64,000 bases of DNA from Marisediminicola senii (GTDB lineage Bacteria; Actinomycetota; Actinomycetes; Actinomycetales; Microbacteriaceae), in contig NZ_JAALGE010000004.1 in NCBI RefSeq assembly GCF_011057645.1, positions 1 through 64,000 of the forward strand, read 5' to 3'. Below are positions 41,807 to 51,820 of this stretch, one piece after another. A program made the position numbers and the translations under genes. The notes below the pieces were generated by a model. The model was not told the origin of the DNA and searched no databases. It saw only the letters and a program-made list of their open reading frames with translations. The stretch's first letter is position 1, and every line of letters begins with the position of its first letter.

Positions 41807-42834
41807 GGCACCAGCAGGAGCTTGCCGATGTGGTCGGAGCGCTCCATTCGCTCGTGTGCACGGCGGGCGTCGGCCAGCGGCATCCATTCGTCGACGACCG
41901 GCGAGACGGTGCCCGCCTCGATGAGTGGCCACACGGAATCGATCACGGCACGCACGATCTCGTTCTTCTCGGCGAGGGGTCGTGCGCGCAGGCTCGTGGC
42001 GTGCACGCTGCCCCAGGTGCCCATCAGCGCGCCGATGTTCAGTGTTCCGGCCTCGCCGCTCTGGTTTCCGATCAGCACGAGGCGCCCGTGGCGGTTCAGT
42101 GACTGGATGCTGCGCGCGACGTATTCGCCGCCGATCGGGTCGAGGATCACGTCGACGCCGGTGCCCCCGGTCTCGTCGGCGATGCGGGCGACGAAGTCAT
42201 CGCTGCGGTAGTCGATGAGGATGCTCGCGCCCAGCGCGGCACAGGCGTCGAGCTTGCGCGCCGAGCCCGCCGTCACCGCGACCCGGCTGCCGAGGGCCGC
42301 CGCGATCTGGATGGCCATGGTGCCGACGCCGCTCGATCCGCCGTGCACGAGCAGGGTCTCACCCGGCTGCAGGCGCCCGACCATGAACACGTTGCTCCAC
42401 ACTGTGGCGACCGCCTCGGGCAGCGCCGCGGCGTCGACGAGGTCGACCCCGGCGGGAACGGGCATCAGCTGGCCGACGTTCGCGACGGCCTGGCTGGCAT
42501 ACCCGCCACCGCCGAGCAGTGCGCACACCCGGTCGCCGACGGCCCAGCCGGGGTAGGCGCCGGTCGCGCCGTCGCCGGCCGCGCGGCTGTCGGCCGCACG
42601 AGTAGCGACCCCGTCGCCGAGGGAGCGGATGGTGCCGGAGACCTCGAGTCCCGGCCAGTCGGGGGAGCCGGGAGGGGGCGGGTACCGGCCCTCGCGCTGC
42701 GAGATGTCTGCCCGGTTCACCCCGGCGGCGGCGACGTCGATGACGACCTGTCCCGGCCCCGCGACCGGGTCGGCGACCTCGCGTTCCCGCAACACACTGG
42801 CGTCACCCGGCGTGGTGATCTCGATGACCCTCAT
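41803..42834 (-). CDS. NAD(P)H:quinone oxidoreductase (zeta-crystallin-like MDR)
   Basis: A 343-residue medium-chain reductase without zinc ligands. It begins RVIEITTPGDASVL, then VAAAGVNRADISQREGRYPPPPG, PGLEVSGTI, LLVHGGSSGVGTMAIQIA (NADPH-binding AxxGxxG-type), GVDVILDPIGGEY and HGRLVLIGNQSG. This is the PIG3/quinone oxidoreductase group. It overlaps the preceding hydrolase and the following UbiA gene by ATGA each, so translation is coupled through the operon. Confidence 0.92.
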   Translation of the reverse strand: MRVIEITTPGDASVLREREVADPVAGPGQVVIDVAAAGVNRADISQREGRYPPPPGSPDWPGLEVSGTIRSLGDGVATRAADSRAAGDGATGAYPGWAVGDRVCALLGGGGYASQAVANVGQLMPVPAGVDLVDAAALPEAVATVWSNVFMVGRLQPGETLLVHGGSSGVGTMAIQIAAALGSRVAVTAGSARKLDACAALGASILIDYRSDDFVARIADETGGTGVDVILDPIGGEYVARSIQSLNRHGRLVLIGNQSGEAGTLNIGALMGTWGSVHATSLRARPLAEKNEIVRAVIDSVWPLIEAGTVSPVVDEWMPLADARRAHERMERSDHIGKLLLVP

Positions 42835-43865
42835 GGCTCCACCGTAGTTGTCGCGGGGCCCGTCGCCTCGCCGAGCGCGCGGGGTAGGCCGAGGGACGCG
42901 AGCACCGCGAACGGGCGCTCCACGTGGGCGAAATGGCCGCAGTCGGCGATGACGGTGCCGACGCTGTGCGGCAGCACTCCCCGCATCGCGTCGAGGTCGG
43001 CGTCGGTGACGAACACGTCGCGGTCGCCCTTGACCTGCGCGACGGGGCATCGCACACCCGACCACGCGGCACGGGCGTCGTACCCGCGCGCCACGCGGGC
43101 GGCTGCCGCGAACGACCGGGGCCGCAGTTCGTGAGCCGTCGCGATGGTCGTCGAGCGTGGCATCCACAGCCCGTGTCGGTACAGCGGTGCGAAGATGACG
43201 CGCATCAACCCGGTCGGCTCGAGCGCCGTGGCGATGCGTGCGGCCACGCTGCCGAACGGCGAGAGCAGCTGCATGATGCGCCACAGCATGGTGAACCCCG
43301 GCACGACGGAGAAGTTGCGCAGCGGGTGGTCGACCCCGGCGATGATCGAGAACGTGGTGGCCGAGACCATCGACACCGAGGTCACGCGGTCGGGCCAGAT
43401 CGACGCCATGTGCATGCCGACGAAGCCGCCCAGCGAGTGCCCGACGAGATCCCACTCGGTGTAGCCGAGTTCGTCCATCGCCGCGGCGACGAGGCTGCCG
43501 ATCGCCTCGACCGTGACGTCGGCGGTGTCGTGCGTCATGCGCGCGTCGCCCCACCCCGGCAGGTCGAGCAGCACCGGGTCGGCGAACGGGGTGCCTGCGG
43601 CGTCGGCGGCGCGCAGCAGCGGGGTCCAGGTGGTCCAGGATCCGGCGGCTCCGTGCAGGAAGACGGTGGCACGGGTGGATGCCCGTGCCGGCCGGTGGCG
43701 CGCGACGCAGGTGCCGAGCTCGTTGCTGACCTCGGTCGAGCGCAGCCCGAGCGACGCGGCATCCATGTCGAGCTCGAACGGGGCGTACCCGTCGGCCGCA
43801 CGGGAGCGGCGGCTCCGGCTGCTGTCGTGGGGGCGGCTGCCCCGGCGGTGTTCCCGGTCAGGCAT
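42831..43865 (-). CDS. Alpha/beta-hydrolase
   Basis: A 344-residue protein with an Arg/Ser-rich N-terminal stretch of about 40 residues, then VFLHGAAGSWTTWTPLL, LLDLPGWGDARM, the nucleophile elbow GHSLGG (Ser144), the acid in KGDRDVFVTDADL and the His in CGHFAHVERP. This is a haloperoxidase/epoxide-hydrolase-like fold of unknown substrate. It starts 8 bp inside the end of the FUSC gene and ends in an ATGA overlap with the quinone reductase gene: second gene of the operon. Confidence 0.88.
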   Translation of the reverse strand: MPDREHRRGSRPHDSSRSRRSRAADGYAPFELDMDAASLGLRSTEVSNELGTCVARHRPARASTRATVFLHGAAGSWTTWTPLLRAADAAGTPFADPVLLDLPGWGDARMTHDTADVTVEAIGSLVAAAMDELGYTEWDLVGHSLGGFVGMHMASIWPDRVTSVSMVSATTFSIIAGVDHPLRNFSVVPGFTMLWRIMQLLSPFGSVAARIATALEPTGLMRVIFAPLYRHGLWMPRSTTIATAHELRPRSFAAAARVARGYDARAAWSGVRCPVAQVKGDRDVFVTDADLDAMRGVLPHSVGTVIADCGHFAHVERPFAVLASLGLPRALGEATGPATTTVEP

Positions 43866-44982
43866 CGGGGGAGCCGACGAGTTCCTCGCGGATGCGGCGC
43901 AGGTCTTCGAGCAGGGCGCCGACGATGATCCAGTGCTCCGGGTCCGGCGCCATCACCACGAGCGGCGCGGTGAGCGCCGGCAGGTCGGCCGTGATCACGG
44001 GCACCTCGCGGCCGGGGCGCGCCGTCGTACCCCCGGTGCCGCGGGCGCCGCGGCTGCCGCGTCGGGCGGAGCGACCCGGCGTCGATTCGCTCGGTGGCTC
44101 GACGGTGCGGGCGAGCAGCCGCACGTCGTGGGCCGCCCGGCTCAGCTCGTGCCCGATCGCGGGCACCACCGGGTCGTCGAGCAGCGCCGGGTCGTAGCCG
44201 TCGCGCACCGCCCTTGTCATGCCGAGCGTGCGGGTGACCAGGATCGACAGCCTGGCCAGCGCATCGCGGTTGCGCTGGATCGCGTCGCGATACCTGCTCG
44301 CCCGCGGGTTGAAGGTCAGGCTCTCCTCGGCGGCGTCGATGGCGTCGGATGCGGCGGCCTGCAGCGGCCGCAGGCCCCGCGCCTGCGCCATCAGCTCGGC
44401 CAGCTCCGCACTGGTGCGCGGGGTGCTGAGCGCCCCGGCGAGGTTCTCCAGGGTCGACGCGAGCCCGACGGCGAGCCGCCCGACGGCCAGCCGGGCGGGG
44501 GAGAGCAGCACGGGGGGCACGATCAGCGCGTTCACGATCAGGCCGACCACGGCGCCAATGATGGTCTCGATGATGCGATCGACCGCGTAGGCGGGCGACT
44601 GGGTGCCGATCGCCAGCACGAGCATCGCGCTGATCGGGATCTGGTTGGACGACCCCGGCGTCAGCTTGAGCGCCCACGCGATGAGCAGCGACACGACGAT
44701 GATGCCGAGCACCACCCAGCTCTCCCGGCCGAGCACCAGGCCGGCGGCGTAGGCGATCACCACGCCCACGATCACCCCGATGCTGCGCTCGACGCCCTTG
44801 GCGAGCGACTGGTTGACGCTGGGCTGCACGACGAGCAGCGCGGCGATGGCGGCGAAGATCGGTAGGGGCTGCGACAGCAGGGCGGCCGAGATGACCCAGG
44901 CGAGGATCGCGGCGACCGACGTCTTGAGCACCTGCAGCAGCGGGCTGCGTGCCGACGCGCGGATGGTCGCTATCGGCCTCAT
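43858..44982 (-). CDS. FUSC/aromatic-acid-exporter family membrane protein
   Basis: A 374-residue protein. The N-terminal half has about six helices (LKTSVAAILAWVISAALL, IFAAIAALLVVQPSVNQSLAKGVERSIGVIVG, WVVLGIIVVSLLIAWAL, IIETIIGAVVGLIVNALIVPPVLL) typical of the FUSC/ArAE group. The C-terminal half is a soluble helical domain with a Ser/Arg/Gly-rich loop. It is probably an efflux component for aromatic or organic acids. First gene of the operon with hydrolase, quinone reductase and UbiA. A leaderless promoter, TAGCCT 6 nt before ATG 44982, drives it. Confidence 0.85.
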   Translation of the reverse strand: MRPIATIRASARSPLLQVLKTSVAAILAWVISAALLSQPLPIFAAIAALLVVQPSVNQSLAKGVERSIGVIVGVVIAYAAGLVLGRESWVVLGIIVVSLLIAWALKLTPGSSNQIPISAMLVLAIGTQSPAYAVDRIIETIIGAVVGLIVNALIVPPVLLSPARLAVGRLAVGLASTLENLAGALSTPRTSAELAELMAQARGLRPLQAAASDAIDAAEESLTFNPRASRYRDAIQRNRDALARLSILVTRTLGMTRAVRDGYDPALLDDPVVPAIGHELSRAAHDVRLLARTVEPPSESTPGRSARRGSRGARGTGGTTARPGREVPVITADLPALTAPLVVMAPDPEHWIIVGALLEDLRRIREELVGSPDA

Positions 44983-44988
44983 CAGTAC

Positions 44989-44994
44989 AGGCTA
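44989..44994 (-). promoter_or_regulatory. -10 element of leaderless FUSC operon
   Basis: TAGCCT on the minus strand, 6 nt (GTACTG) before ATG 44982. It faces away from the -10 of the divergent dehydrogenase gene at 45005-45010; the intergenic space is only 34 bp. Confidence 0.6.
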
Positions 44995-45004
44995 TCGCTG
45001 GCGC

Positions 45005-45010
45005 TATCGT
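45005..45010 (+). promoter_or_regulatory. -10 element of leaderless dehydrogenase pseudogene
   Basis: TATCGT, 6 nt (GAGCAG) before ATG 45017, so the promoter appears intact even though the gene has a stop codon. Confidence 0.5.
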
Positions 45011-45016
45011 GAGCAG

Positions 45017-46051
45017 ATGAAGGCCGCCATGCTGCACGCCCCGTTCGACGTGCGGGTCGACGAGGTGCCGGAACCGCGCATCACCCGCGGCGACGAGGCC
45101 ATCGTGCGCATCACCCACAGCGCCATCGGCGGCGACGACCTCGCCGCCTATCGCGGGGTGGGACCGGGAGCGCAGCGCCGGCTCGGCAGGGAGTGCATCG
45201 GCATCGTCGAGGCCACCGGCCCCGAGGTGCGGGGGGTCGCGGTCGGCGACCTCGTGGTGATGCCGCCGCTGTTCAGCGACAGCACCTGCCAGGAGTGCCT
45301 CGCCGGCCAGTCGAGTGGATGCCGCAGCGCCACGCACTGGGGGACGAGCGGCTAGGACGGCGCACAGGGCGACAAGGCGCGTGTGCCGTGGGCCGATGCC
45401 AACTGTGTCGTGGTGCCGGGCGACGGCATGACGGATTCGATGCTCACCGCACTCCTGCCGCTCTCCGGCGTGCTCGGCACCGGGCACCACGCCGCGGTCG
45501 GCGGGAGGGTGCGCCCCGGCAGCACGGTCGTCGTCGTGGGCGACGGCGCCGTCGGGCTGTGCGCGGTCGCGGCCAGCCGCCGCCTGGGCGCGAGCCGCAT
45601 CATCCTGGCCAGCACCCGCGAGGCGCGGGCCGCGATCGGGCAGTCGTTCGGGGCCACCGACATCGTCACCGCGCGGGGCCCGCTCGCCGCCGAACGCATC
45701 CGCTGGCTCACCGACGACCTCGGGGCCGACAGCGTGCTGGAATGCGCGGGCACCGACGCCGCGTTCGCGCTGGCGCTCGCTGCGGTGCGGCACGGCGGCG
45801 ACATCGGCCTCGCCGGCCACCCGCCAGCGCTCGCCGACCCGCAGCTGCGTCACACGCTCGACCACGGCATCGGCGTGAAGGGCGGCGCGGCCCCCATCGG
45901 GAGCACCCTGCGCCGCCTGCTACCCGACGTGCTCTCCGGGATGCTCGACGTCTCGGCGATCTTCGACCTCACGGTGTCGCTGCACGACGTGGCGGTCGGC
46001 TACCGCGCGATGCACGAGCGCACCGCGATCAAGGCGCTCATCCGCACCTGA
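45017..46051 (+). pseudogene. MDR-type (alcohol dehydrogenase-like) gene with in-frame amber stop
   Basis: Reads as one 345-codon frame broken by a TAG at 45353-45355 (codon 113); the same frame continues without shift to 46051. Part 1 (112 residues) starts KAAMLHAPFDVRVDEVPEP and ends CRSATHWGTSG. Part 2 starts DGAQGDKARVPWADANCVVV and has VVVVGDGAVGLCAVAASRR and VLECAGTDAAF. The catalytic-zinc residues are also changed: the usual CGSD is GGDD (residues 38-41) and GHE is GRE (57-59), and one structural-zinc Cys is missing. The first piece alone lacks NAD binding. It is a real pseudogene, a sequencing error, or a read-through gene. Confidence 0.8.
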
Positions 46052-46103
46052 CGCGCGCCGCTCACCCCGCGCTGTTCACCGCGCGCTGCTCACCCAGTGC
46101 CAT

Positions 46104-47891
<1,788 letters not shown>

Positions 47892-47908
47892 CGCCTCAGT
47901 CAAGCAGT

Positions 47909-47914
47909 TAGCGT
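47909..47914 (+). promoter_or_regulatory. -10 element of leaderless G6PD-family gene
   Basis: TAGCGT, 6 nt (TGACGG) before ATG 47921. Confidence 0.55.
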
Positions 47915-47920
47915 TGACGG

Positions 47921-49291
47921 ATGACCGACTCCCCACGTTCCCTTGTCATTCTCGGAGCGGGCGGGGACCTGACGTCCCGGCTGCTGCTGCCCGGCGTCGG
48001 GCAGTTCCTCGCCAGCGACCGCAGCGTGCCCGTGCAGCTGATCGGCGTGGGCATGGATGCGATGAGCGACGCCGACTGGCGGGCCAGGGTGACCGCGTCA
48101 TTCGACAAGGGCAAGGCCAGCGGGGAGCGGATCGACGCCCTCGTCGCCTCCACCGTCTACCTGCAGGCCGACGTCACCGATGCCGACGACCTCGCCCGCA
48201 TCTTCGCCGCGTGCACCGGCGTGCCGGCGGTGTACTTCGCGCTGCCCCCGGCCGTCACGCAGGCTGCCTGCCGCGCGCTGACCGCCGACGCCATCCCCGA
48301 TGGCACCGTGTTCGCGCTCGAGAAGCCGTTCGGCACCGACCTCGAGAGCGCCAGGCAGCTCAACCGCGAGCTGGCCGAACTGCTGCCGGAAGACCAGCTG
48401 TTTCGCGTCGACCACTTCCTCGGCAAGTCGACGGTCATCAACATGCTCGGGCTGCGGTTCGCCAATCGCATCTTCGACCCCACCTGGACCGCCGAGCACA
48501 TCGAGGGCATCGAGATCGTGTTCGACGAGCCGCTCGGCCTCGAGGGCCGGGCCGGCTACTACGACACGGCAGGTGCCCTCGTCGATATGATCCAGAGCCA
48601 CCTGCTGCTCGTGCTCGCCCTGGTCACGCTCGAGCCGCCGAGCAGCGTCGAATCCGACGACCTGCGGGGAGCGGTGAACACCGTGCTCGCGGCGACCCGC
48701 CTCGACGGAGACGGCCCCACCGCGTGGAGCAGGCGAGCGCGCTACACCGGCGGCACCATCGACGGACGGGACTTTCCGTCGTACGTCGATGAGCCCGGCG
48801 TGGTCCCATCCCGCAATACCGAGACGCTCGCCGAGCTCTCGGTCGCCATCGACAACGCCCGCTGGGCCGGGGTACCGATCCGGTTGCGCTCCGGCAAGGC
48901 CGTGGCGGGCCTGCGCAAGGAGGTCATCGTCACCTTCAAGGACGTGCGGCACCTTCCGAAGGGCCTCGAGGGAACGCAGGTGCCCAACCGGCTCGTCATC
49001 TCGCTCAGCCCGGACGAGCTCTCCCTCGACCTGAACATCAACGGCGAGGGTGACCCGTTCACGCTCGACCGGGTCACGCTGGCCTCGAGCTTCGCGCCGG
49101 GCGACTTCGGTCCGTACGGCGAGGTACTGGCGGGCATTCTCTCCGGCGACCCGATCCTCTCGGTGCGCGGCGACGTCGTGGAGGAGTGCTGGCGTATCGT
49201 GCAGCCCGTGCTCGACGCGTGGAGGGCGAACGAGGTGCCGCTCGAGGAGTACGCGACCGGATCGACCGGCCCCGCGGGCTGGCCGGTCTGA
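47921..49291 (+). CDS. zwf: Glucose-6-phosphate dehydrogenase family protein
   Basis: Predicted to oxidise glucose-6-phosphate with NAD(P) at the head of the pentose-phosphate pathway. The 456-residue protein has LVILGAGGDLTSRLLLPGV (dinucleotide binding, residues about 8-26), AIPDGTVFALEKPFGTDLESA, the active-site sequence FRVDHFLGKSTV (about 161-172) and PIRLRSGKAVAGLRKEV. The family signature is usually RIDHYLGKE; here the last residue is Ser and Tyr is Phe. It is a divergent type, shorter than the usual 490-510 residues, and lies away from opcA/tal/tkt. It might be a paralogue with another hexose-phosphate substrate. A hairpin terminator follows at 49319-49345. Confidence 0.82.
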   Translation: MTDSPRSLVILGAGGDLTSRLLLPGVGQFLASDRSVPVQLIGVGMDAMSDADWRARVTASFDKGKASGERIDALVASTVYLQADVTDADDLARIFAACTGVPAVYFALPPAVTQAACRALTADAIPDGTVFALEKPFGTDLESARQLNRELAELLPEDQLFRVDHFLGKSTVINMLGLRFANRIFDPTWTAEHIEGIEIVFDEPLGLEGRAGYYDTAGALVDMIQSHLLLVLALVTLEPPSSVESDDLRGAVNTVLAATRLDGDGPTAWSRRARYTGGTIDGRDFPSYVDEPGVVPSRNTETLAELSVAIDNARWAGVPIRLRSGKAVAGLRKEVIVTFKDVRHLPKGLEGTQVPNRLVISLSPDELSLDLNINGEGDPFTLDRVTLASSFAPGDFGPYGEVLAGILSGDPILSVRGDVVEECWRIVQPVLDAWRANEVPLEEYATGSTGPAGWPV

Positions 49292-49318
49292 GCTCGACAC
49301 TGAGCTGGCCTGCCTGGG

Positions 49319-49345
49319 CTGTGCCGGCCTGCGCGGCCGGCACAG
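49319..49345 (+). terminator. Hairpin after the G6PD-family gene
   Basis: CTGTGCCGGCC (49319-49329), loop TGCGC, GGCCGGCACAG (49335-49345), 28 bp after the stop. No U-run. Overlapping its right arm, a 16-bp unit CCGGCACAGGGCGCAT is repeated at 49337-49352 and 49353-49368. Confidence 0.6.
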
Positions 49346-49382
49346 GGCGCATCCGGCACAGGGCGCATCCGGCGTTGCGGCG

Positions 49383-49388
49383 TATCGT
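49383..49388 (+). promoter_or_regulatory. -10 element of leaderless DUF427 gene
   Basis: TATCGT, 7 nt before ATG 49396. Confidence 0.45.
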
Positions 49389-49395
49389 GACGGGC

Positions 49396-49899
49396 ATGCG
49401 ACGTGAGCAAGCGAAGAGAGACATCCCGGGGCCCGGGCAGGAATCGGTGTGGGACTACCCGCGACCGCCGCGGCTCGAACTCATGGCCGACCCGGTCACG
49501 ATCACCCTCGGCGGGGAGGTCATCGCCTCGAGCACCCGTGCCTACCGGGTGCTGGAGACGAGTCATCCACCCACCGTGTATGTGCCCAAGGAAGACTTCC
49601 GCGACGGGGCCGTCATCCCGGCCGCCGGGCAGTCGTGGTGCGAGTTCAAGGGCCAGGCCAGGTACGTGAGCCTGCGCGGTGGTTCGGTCGTCGCTGAGCG
49701 CTCCGGCTGGTACTACCCGACGCCCACCCCCGCCTACGCCGACCTGGTCGACGCGATCGCGGTCTACCCGTCGGCCATGGACGCCTGCACCATCGCGGGC
49801 GAGACCGTACAGGCACAGGACGGCGACTTCTACGGCGGCTGGATCACGTCACGCGTCGTCGGGCCGTTCAAGGGCGCACCGGGCACCCTCGGCTGGTAG
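49396..49899 (+). CDS. DUF427 domain protein
   Basis: A 167-residue soluble protein with the DUF427 pattern: ITLGGEVIASSTRAYRVLETSHPPTVY-type strand region, VPKEDFRDGAVIPA, SWCEFKGQARYVSL, GWYYPTPTPAYADLVDAIAVYPS and the ending YGGWITSRVVGPFKGAPGTLGW. DUF427 proteins are small beta-rich proteins of unknown activity, common in actinobacteria. Its final 28 bases, including the stop codon, lie in a 35-bp unit that is repeated directly downstream. Confidence 0.9.
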   Translation: MRREQAKRDIPGPGQESVWDYPRPPRLELMADPVTITLGGEVIASSTRAYRVLETSHPPTVYVPKEDFRDGAVIPAAGQSWCEFKGQARYVSLRGGSVVAERSGWYYPTPTPAYADLVDAIAVYPSAMDACTIAGETVQAQDGDFYGGWITSRVVGPFKGAPGTLGW

Positions 49900-49947
49900 C
49901 GCCAGCGGGCGCACCGGGCACCCTCGGCTGGTAGCGCCAGCGGGCGC
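49872..49947. repeat. 35-bp tandem duplication across the DUF427 stop codon
   Basis: Copy 1 covers 49872-49906 and identical copy 2 covers 49907-49941, with 6 further bases of a third. Each copy includes the last DUF427 codons and the TAG. The array ends at the stop of the convergent App1-like gene. Identity of the copies suggests a recent slippage event. Confidence 0.95.
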
Positions 49948-51011
49948 TACAGGCTGCCCGTGCGGTGGAGGTCCTCTGCCATGCCGGCGCCGTCGGGGGA
50001 GTACACCCACGGCACGCCGCTGGTTTTGCCACGCTCCTCGGACTTCGAGCGGCCACCCGCGAGCACTGCCTCACTCGTCGACAGCTGGCGGATGGCCACC
50101 GCGCGCACGTTGTCCGGGTGGTGCTCAACGAAGGTTCCGTAGGTGTCCTCGTCGTGCTGGCCGTCGTCGCCGATGAGCAGCCACTTGACGTCGGGAAACT
50201 CCAGGGCGAGGCGCTCGAGCGACGCCTTCTTGTGCTCCTTGCCGCTGCGGAACCAGCGGTCGTGCGTCGGCCCCCAGTCGGTCAACAGCAGGGCGCCCGA
50301 CGGGTAAAGGTTGCGCGACAGAAAGCGCGAGAGGGTGGATGCCACGTTCCAGGCGCCCGTCGAGAGGTAGATGACCGGCGCACCGGGGTGATCGCGCGTG
50401 AGTCGCTCGTAGAGCACGGCCATGCCGGCTACCGGGCGCCGCGCGTGCTCATCGAGCACGAAGGTGTTCCACGCGGCGAGCATCGGGCGGGGAAGCGCGG
50501 TGACCATCACGGTGTCGTCGATGTCGGAGACGATGCCGAAGTCGACGGCGGAATCCACGATGAATACCGGTGCCTCGGCGACGGGCGACGCCTCGGTGCG
50601 GAGGGTGATCGTGTGCCAGCCGGGAGTCAGCGTCGCCTCGATGCGGGTGTCGACGACGCCGCCGCGGTCGGCACGCACGCTGTGCTCGACGCCGTCGACC
50701 GTGACGATGACCTCGACGTCGTCGATCGGCACGCTGGTGAAGCTGCGCCAGCCCCGGATGTTGCGGTAGCCGACCTCGTCGGGCGAACTGGGGCGGATGA
50801 CGGAATCCGGCTTGATGAGCAGCACGCGGCACAGCACGCGCACCCAGCCGTCTCCTCCGTACCCGGTGAACGGGATGACCGTGGCGGTGAGTCCGCGCTT
50901 TCGGGCCCGCTTCTCGCGGAACTCATGAAAGGTGTCTTCCATGCGCGCCGCGAAGTGGATGATCGGCTCGGCTGCTGTCGCAGGGGATACCGCCTTGGAT
51001 TTACGCGCCAT
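49947..51011 (-). CDS. App1-like phosphatase domain protein (DUF2183)
   Basis: A 354-residue protein. The N-terminal part (residues about 20-150) is beta-rich (VIPFTGYGGDGWVRVLCRVLL, FTSVPIDDVEVIVTVDG). It precedes a HAD-like phosphatase domain with VSDIDDTVMVT (D163-x-D-x-T167), YLSTGAWNVASTLSRFL and WLLIGDDGQHDEDTYG. This is the App1 (yeast actin-patch phosphatidate phosphatase) catalytic family, frequent in actinobacteria. Lipid phosphatase activity is inferred only from the family. No signal peptide. It is divergent from a TetR regulator 149 bp away, which might control it. ATG 51011 begins the basic MARKSKAV. Confidence 0.87.
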   Translation of the reverse strand: MARKSKAVSPATAAEPIIHFAARMEDTFHEFREKRARKRGLTATVIPFTGYGGDGWVRVLCRVLLIKPDSVIRPSSPDEVGYRNIRGWRSFTSVPIDDVEVIVTVDGVEHSVRADRGGVVDTRIEATLTPGWHTITLRTEASPVAEAPVFIVDSAVDFGIVSDIDDTVMVTALPRPMLAAWNTFVLDEHARRPVAGMAVLYERLTRDHPGAPVIYLSTGAWNVASTLSRFLSRNLYPSGALLLTDWGPTHDRWFRSGKEHKKASLERLALEFPDVKWLLIGDDGQHDEDTYGTFVEHHPDNVRAVAIRQLSTSEAVLAGGRSKSEERGKTSGVPWVYSPDGAGMAEDLHRTGSL

Positions 51012-51121
51012 GCCGGCAAGTCTTTCACGGCGGTAGGGGACAACCTGCGCGACCGCCGCATCGAGCAGAACTCCGGTTATCCACACGCCGACGTAAATCT
51101 GTGGGAGGGACCCAAAAAGAC

Positions 51122-51127
51122 TATAAT
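51122..51127 (+). promoter_or_regulatory. Consensus -10 (TATAAT) of the tetR-type gene
   Basis: Exact TATAAT, 33 nt before ATG 51161. The -35 region (CTGTGG at 51099-51104) is poor, so an activator or extended interactions may be needed. AAAGGA (51150-51155) is the ribosome-binding site. Confidence 0.6.
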
Positions 51128-51160
51128 TCTCTTCGTGTTGACCCGCTGGAAAGGACAAAC

Positions 51161-51820
51161 ATGTCATCTCTCATTGACGGTGAATCGACCGGGGTGACGA
51201 CCGTCCTTCGCAACGAACCCGTGCAGGCGAGAAGCGCTGCCCGACTGACGTCGCTCCTCGACGCTACCGCGAGCGTCGTCGCCGAAATCGGCTACGAACG
51301 CCTGACCACGGCCATGATCGCCGAGCGCGCCGGGTCGTCTATCGGCACCGTGTACCGCTATTTTCCCGACCGCCTCGCGGTGCTCAACGCGCTGACCGCG
51401 CGCTCGCTCGCCCGGTTCATGACCGAGGGCGTTCCCCGCATCGACTCGCCGGAGAACACCACCTGGCTCGACGCCATCGACGTGACGCTCGACTACTGGG
51501 TCGACGCATTCCTGTCCGAGCCCGGATTCGCATCGCTGCGGTTCGGCGACGTGCTCGACCTGCGGCCGCGACCGGAGGGGCAGACCAACAACGGCCTCGT
51601 CGCCTCGGCGGTCGTCTCGGTGCTGACCACCCGCCACGGCATGGAATCCGACGGCGACCTGCAGTTCCACATCGAGGTCGCCCTCGAGCTGTGCGACGCG
51701 GCAGTGGCCAGGGGTTTCGCGCTCGACCCCAAGGGCGACGACCGGTTCACGACCGCGGGCCTCACGACGGCGAAGAACTACCTGATCGACTTCTACGGAG
51801 ACCCGCGGGTCACGAAGTAG
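51161..51820 (+). CDS. TetR/AcrR family transcriptional regulator
   Basis: A 219-residue DNA-binding regulator. The helix-turn-helix domain is at residues about 25-72 (ARLTSLLDATASVVAEIGYERLTTAMIAERAGSSIGTVYRYFPDR in outline). The C-terminal ligand/dimer domain (WLDAIDVTLDYWVDAFLSEPGFASLRFGDV) is the variable part. Its ligand is unknown. Candidate targets are its own promoter and the divergent App1-like gene. The end overlaps the convergent DedA gene by 11 bp. Confidence 0.93.
   Translation: MSSLIDGESTGVTTVLRNEPVQARSAARLTSLLDATASVVAEIGYERLTTAMIAERAGSSIGTVYRYFPDRLAVLNALTARSLARFMTEGVPRIDSPENTTWLDAIDVTLDYWVDAFLSEPGFASLRFGDVLDLRPRPEGQTNNGLVASAVVSVLTTRHGMESDGDLQFHIEVALELCDAAVARGFALDPKGDDRFTTAGLTTAKNYLIDFYGDPRVTK

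Noticed and set aside
45353-45355. TAG as programmed recoding (pyrrolysine or selenocysteine-like)
   Set aside because: Pyrrolysine systems are not expected here, Sec uses TGA, and no stem-loop or related gene is visible. A nonsense mutation or sequence error is simpler.
46052-46103. Imperfect CACCCCGCGCTG repeats between the pseudogene and the GH15 gene
   Set aside because: Short, degenerate and GC-biased; no support for a functional element.
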